This document shows positions 6,558 to 8,598 of a stretch of 8,598 nt of DNA, piece after piece. Each line of letters starts with the position of its first letter. Position 1 is the stretch's first letter. The notes below the pieces were generated by a model that worked only from the letters and a program-made list of their open reading frames with translations, did no database searches and was not told the DNA's origin. The translations under genes and the position numbers were made by a program. This DNA is from AWTP1-13 sp035762425 (GTDB taxonomy: Bacteria > Pseudomonadota > Alphaproteobacteria > Rhizobiales > Hyphomicrobiaceae): the NCBI GenBank assembly GCA_035762425.1, contig DASTOW010000345.1, positions 1-8,598 of the forward strand. Reading direction: 5' to 3'.

Positions 6558-7538
6558 CTACTTCTTTGGCTTCTTCAAGACTTCCGGGTTGAACACGTGG
6601 CTCTCGGGCAGGCGGCCATCGAACATGTCGAGCACGTTCTGCGCCACCGTCTTGGCCGAGCGGATGTAGGTCTCGCTGGTTGCGGTGGCCGAATGTGGTG
6701 TCAGGATCAGACGCTCGCATGTGAGCAGCGGATCATCCGGCTTGGGCGGCTCGTCGACCTGCACGTCGAGCGCTGCGCCCATGATCAGCCGGCTGTTCAG
6801 CGCCTCAATCAGCGCTTTCTCATCGATGATGCCACCGCGCGCGCAATTGATGAGGTAGGCGGTCGGCTTCATCATGGAAAGCTCGCGCGCGCCGATCATG
6901 TTGCGCGTGTCATCCTGCAGCGGCGTGTGCAAGGTGACAAAATCGGCGCGCGGCAATGCCGAGCGGAAATCGTCAACCGGTTCGCAGCCCATCGCTTCTA
7001 TCTGCGCCGGCGTGTACGCCGGGTCGACGCCAAGACACTTCATGCCGAGTGCGTTCAGCGTCTTGGCGAGGCGGCTGCCGATGCGCCCGAGGCCGATGAT
7101 CAGCACCCTGCGGCCGCCGATATCCTGCGCGTCGAGCTTGAGCTTGCGCATATAGTCGCCGCCGCGCGTGTCGCGATCGACGTCGAACAGCCGCTTGGCC
7201 AGCGCTAGCATCAAGGACAGCGTGTGCTCGACCACCGATGGCGCGTTGGCCAGCCCGACGGTCGCGACTACAACGCCGCGCTCGGTGGCAGCGCCGACAT
7301 CGATGTTGTCGCAGCCGACACCGTGCCGGGAGATGATCTTGAGGTTCGGTGCGGCCTCGATCAGAGAGCGCGGGATCTTGGTGAGGCGCACGCACAAGGC
7401 CTCGGTGCCCGGCAGGAAGTTCGACCAGGTGGCCGGGTCCGGATTCTCCGGCACGATCACCTCAAGGTCGTCGCGCGCATGCAGGATTTTCATGCCCTCC
7501 GCATGGATGGGCTGGATGACGATGACCCGGTGTTTCAT
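6558..7538 (-). CDS. D-isomer-specific 2-hydroxyacid dehydrogenase
   Basis: A 326-aa NAD-dependent dehydrogenase of the D-2-hydroxyacid / phosphoglycerate dehydrogenase fold, catalysing 2-hydroxy acid to 2-oxo acid or the reverse. Visible landmarks: RHGVGCDNID (71-80) in the substrate domain, Rossmann GLGRIG (149-154) with the NAD-selecting Asp in GVDPAY (D172), CARGGIIDE (232-240) with catalytic R234, DVQVDEPP (258-265) with catalytic E263, and TPHSA (280-284) with catalytic H282. The C-terminus ends soon after FNPEVL, so there is no ACT domain; this argues against a serine-regulated SerA. The ATG at 7538 lies 5 nt after the stop of the RraA-like gene and has only a poor Shine-Dalgarno, so translation is probably coupled. 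The open frame extends into the upstream gene, but that part is a shadow. Substrate unknown; (S)-sulfolactate dehydrogenase SlcC is one known member of this fold. Confidence 0.93.
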   Translation of the reverse strand: MKHRVIVIQPIHAEGMKILHARDDLEVIVPENPDPATWSNFLPGTEALCVRLTKIPRSLIEAAPNLKIISRHGVGCDNIDVGAATERGVVVATVGLANAPSVVEHTLSLMLALAKRLFDVDRDTRGGDYMRKLKLDAQDIGGRRVLIIGLGRIGSRLAKTLNALGMKCLGVDPAYTPAQIEAMGCEPVDDFRSALPRADFVTLHTPLQDDTRNMIGARELSMMKPTAYLINCARGGIIDEKALIEALNSRLIMGAALDVQVDEPPKPDDPLLTCERLILTPHSATATSETYIRSAKTVAQNVLDMFDGRLPESHVFNPEVLKKPKK

Positions 7539-7543
7539 GGCGC

Positions 7544-8242
7544 TCAGTGGATCTCGTCCTGTTTGGCCAGCGCCTCGCGCAGCTTGGCGATGTTGAAGCC
7601 GGGCGCGCGCGCCATGTCGAGGATGACGGCCTCCTTGCGGGTCAGCAGATCGCAGGCCGCCGGGATCTTTGCGGCCATCGCCTCTGGAATGGTGACGGCG
7701 CCGTGCCGGTCGGCGTGCACGAGGTCGCCTGAGCGCACCAGCATGCCGGCCACCCGGGCCTCGTGGCCGAAGCCTGCCAGATGTACGTGGGCATGGCTCG
7801 GCACGATCGAGCCGGCCAGCGCCTGGAAGCCCGGCGCCCACTGATCGATGTCGCGGATCGAGCCGTCGGTGACCACGCCGAGGCAGCCGAGCCCCTTGTG
7901 CACCGCGCTCATCACCTCGCCCCAGAAGGCGCCGAAGCCGACCTCTGCGCCGTCGAGATCCTGGATGATGACCACGCCGGGCGCCGGCTTGGAGGCGATG
8001 TACTCGTAGTAGGCGATGCGCTGCTCACGCGCCTGCTTGGCGTCGAACTCGTGTGCGTGCGTGGAGCGGATGGTCGCCGTCTTGGCGTAGCCGCAGATCG
8101 GCGGCAGGCTCGGGAACGGACACACCAAAGGCTTGACCGTGAAACCGGTCAGCCGTCGCGCCGGATCGATGATCTCCAGCGCATTGCAGATGGTGGGCGT
8201 ATCGTACTTCTTCAGCTTCTCGAGCAGATCGATGTCGATCAC
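7544..8242 (-). CDS. RraA-like protein (HMG/CHA aldolase family)
   Basis: A 232-aa member of the RraA / 4-hydroxy-4-methyl-2-oxoglutarate aldolase superfamily. Characterised enzymes of the group are metal-dependent pyruvate aldolases or oxaloacetate decarboxylases, while E. coli RraA itself inhibits RNase E. Landmarks: N-terminal YDTPTICNALE (13-23), GYAKTATIRST (51-61), VVIIQDLDG (90-98), and the core loop GEVMSAVHKGLGCLGVVTDG (108-127) leading into SIRD with R130 and D131, the Arg/Asp pair of the catalytic family. GDLVHADRHGAVTIP (172-186) follows. Keeping this pair beside an aldolase and two dehydrogenases favours an enzyme over an RNase E regulator. Translation starts at GTG (8242), supported by GAAGGAGA 7 nt upstream (8250-8257). 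The stop is 5 nt before the next gene. Which aldol or decarboxylation reaction it performs is unknown. Confidence 0.9.
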   Translation of the reverse strand: MIDIDLLEKLKKYDTPTICNALEIIDPARRLTGFTVKPLVCPFPSLPPICGYAKTATIRSTHAHEFDAKQAREQRIAYYEYIASKPAPGVVIIQDLDGAEVGFGAFWGEVMSAVHKGLGCLGVVTDGSIRDIDQWAPGFQALAGSIVPSHAHVHLAGFGHEARVAGMLVRSGDLVHADRHGAVTIPEAMAAKIPAACDLLTRKEAVILDMARAPGFNIAKLREALAKQDEIH

Positions 8243-8260
8243 AGACCGGTCTCCTTCTAT

Positions 8261-8372
8261 TCCCTCTCCCCATACTTCATGACGCGAGGCTTAGGGTGAG
8301 GGCGGACGCTCGTTCCAGCGCTCGTTGCTGCCCTCACCCCGATCCTCTCCCCGCAAGCACGGGGAACGGGGG
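8261..8372. repeat. Inverted pair of CCCTCACCCC-type palindromic repeats
   Basis: Two related GC-rich units in opposite orientation lie at about 8261-8303 and 8330-8372. Their inner ends form a perfect 10-bp inverted repeat, GGGTGAGGGC (8294-8303) against GCCCTCACCC (8330-8339), around a 26-bp spacer. The right unit carries its own hairpin, TCCCCG (8348-8353) against CGGGGA (8360-8365). The left unit is more decayed. The spacer contains CGCTCGTT twice (8307-8314, 8319-8326). This matches the widespread alphaproteobacterial repeat pattern CCCTCACCCC...CTCTCCCCGC...GGGGAGAGGG, recalled rather than searched. It occupies the gap between the Ldh2-type and RraA-like genes. Confidence 0.65.
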
Positions 8373-8378
8373 TTCACA

Positions 8379-8598
8379 TCAGTTTGCCCCCACTTGCTGG
8401 ATGCGGCGCTCGTCGACGCCGACCTGGCGGGCAGCGTTGACGATCGAGGCCCAGGTGTCGTCGGGCAGCGGCACGCCCTCGGCCAGGCGCTGGCGGCGCG
8501 TGCGCTCCTCGGGCTCGCCGGGGGTCAGCACCTCGCCGCCGGGCGTGGCAGGCTTGGCGCTCTTGAAGTAGGCGATATAGCGGGCGACGTCGGCCGGG
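8379..8598 (-). CDS. Ldh2-type malate/L-lactate dehydrogenase, C-terminal part
   Basis: Only the last 72 residues and the TGA (8379-8381) are inside the window; the 5' part lies beyond the right edge. The fragment reads VARYIAYFKSAKP (4-16), EVLTPGEPEERTRRQRLAEG (22-41), VPLPDDTWASIV (42-53) and ends in QQVGAN. The LxPGEPE-RT-R-G(V/I)PL-D-TW pattern is the characteristic end of the Ldh2 (malate / L-lactate / ureidoglycolate / sulfolactate) NAD(P)-dependent dehydrogenases, a fold unrelated to classical LDH and to the D-isomer dehydrogenase downstream. It is probably an upstream gene of the same minus-strand cluster, separated from the RraA-like gene by 136 bp that hold palindromic repeats. The substrate cannot be judged from this end. 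Confidence 0.8.
   Translation of the reverse strand, partial: PADVARYIAYFKSAKPATPGGEVLTPGEPEERTRRQRLAEGVPLPDDTWASIVNAARQVGVDERRIQQVGAN

Noticed and set aside
7224..7844. Plus-strand open frame opposite the dehydrogenase and RraA-like genes
   Set aside because: It crosses the boundary of two real minus-strand genes and has no domain, so it is a shadow.
8304..8329. CGCTCGTT occurring twice, 12 bp apart, as a possible CRISPR-like or tandem array
   Set aside because: Only two 8-bp copies within the spacer of a palindromic doublet; too short and too few for an array.

Overview
This window reads as chromosomal DNA of a GC-rich alphaproteobacterium, probably Hyphomicrobiales (Rhizobiales). The basis is the codon use, a DUF6460-type small membrane protein, a helicase of the alphaproteobacterial 'ligase-associated' type, and intergenic palindromes of the CCCTCACCCC...CTCTCCCCGC and CGTCATGCCC...GGGCATCCACG kinds familiar from that order. 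The taxonomic call is recognition from memory, not a search. No RNA gene, CRISPR array, insertion sequence or transposase was seen.

Left third. A large DEXH-box helicase of the Lhr-like, ligase-associated type runs leftward on the minus strand from base 2060 and leaves the window at base 1, so its C-terminus is missing. A 264-bp divergent intergenic region separates it from a 90-aa two-helix membrane protein (DUF6460-like, plus strand). That gene converges with pyrD, the quinone-dependent dihydroorotate dehydrogenase of pyrimidine synthesis (minus strand).

Middle. A 183-bp divergent region leads to a 584-aa plus-strand DUF262 + DUF1524 protein. This is the single-chain GmrSD-like architecture found in modification-dependent or anti-phage nucleases. 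It stands alone, with no methylase, second restriction subunit or mobility gene beside it.

Right third. Four minus-strand genes appear to form one catabolic cluster, read right to left: the C-terminus of an Ldh2-type malate/L-lactate dehydrogenase, an RraA-like (HMG/CHA aldolase family) protein with a GTG start, a D-isomer-specific 2-hydroxyacid dehydrogenase, and an HpcH/HpaI-type aldolase. Two unrelated 2-hydroxyacid dehydrogenase folds are thus paired with two pyruvate-aldolase-related folds. This suggests oxidation or epimerisation of a 2-hydroxy acid followed by retro-aldol cleavage of a 4-hydroxy-2-oxo acid; the substrate is unknown. The two larger gaps inside this cluster each hold an inverted pair of palindromic repeats, of two different families.

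The most interesting items are the orphan DUF262/DUF1524 protein, the dehydrogenase/aldolase cluster, and the two repeat doublets inside that cluster. Nothing here proves a new system; the nuclease is the best candidate for one.
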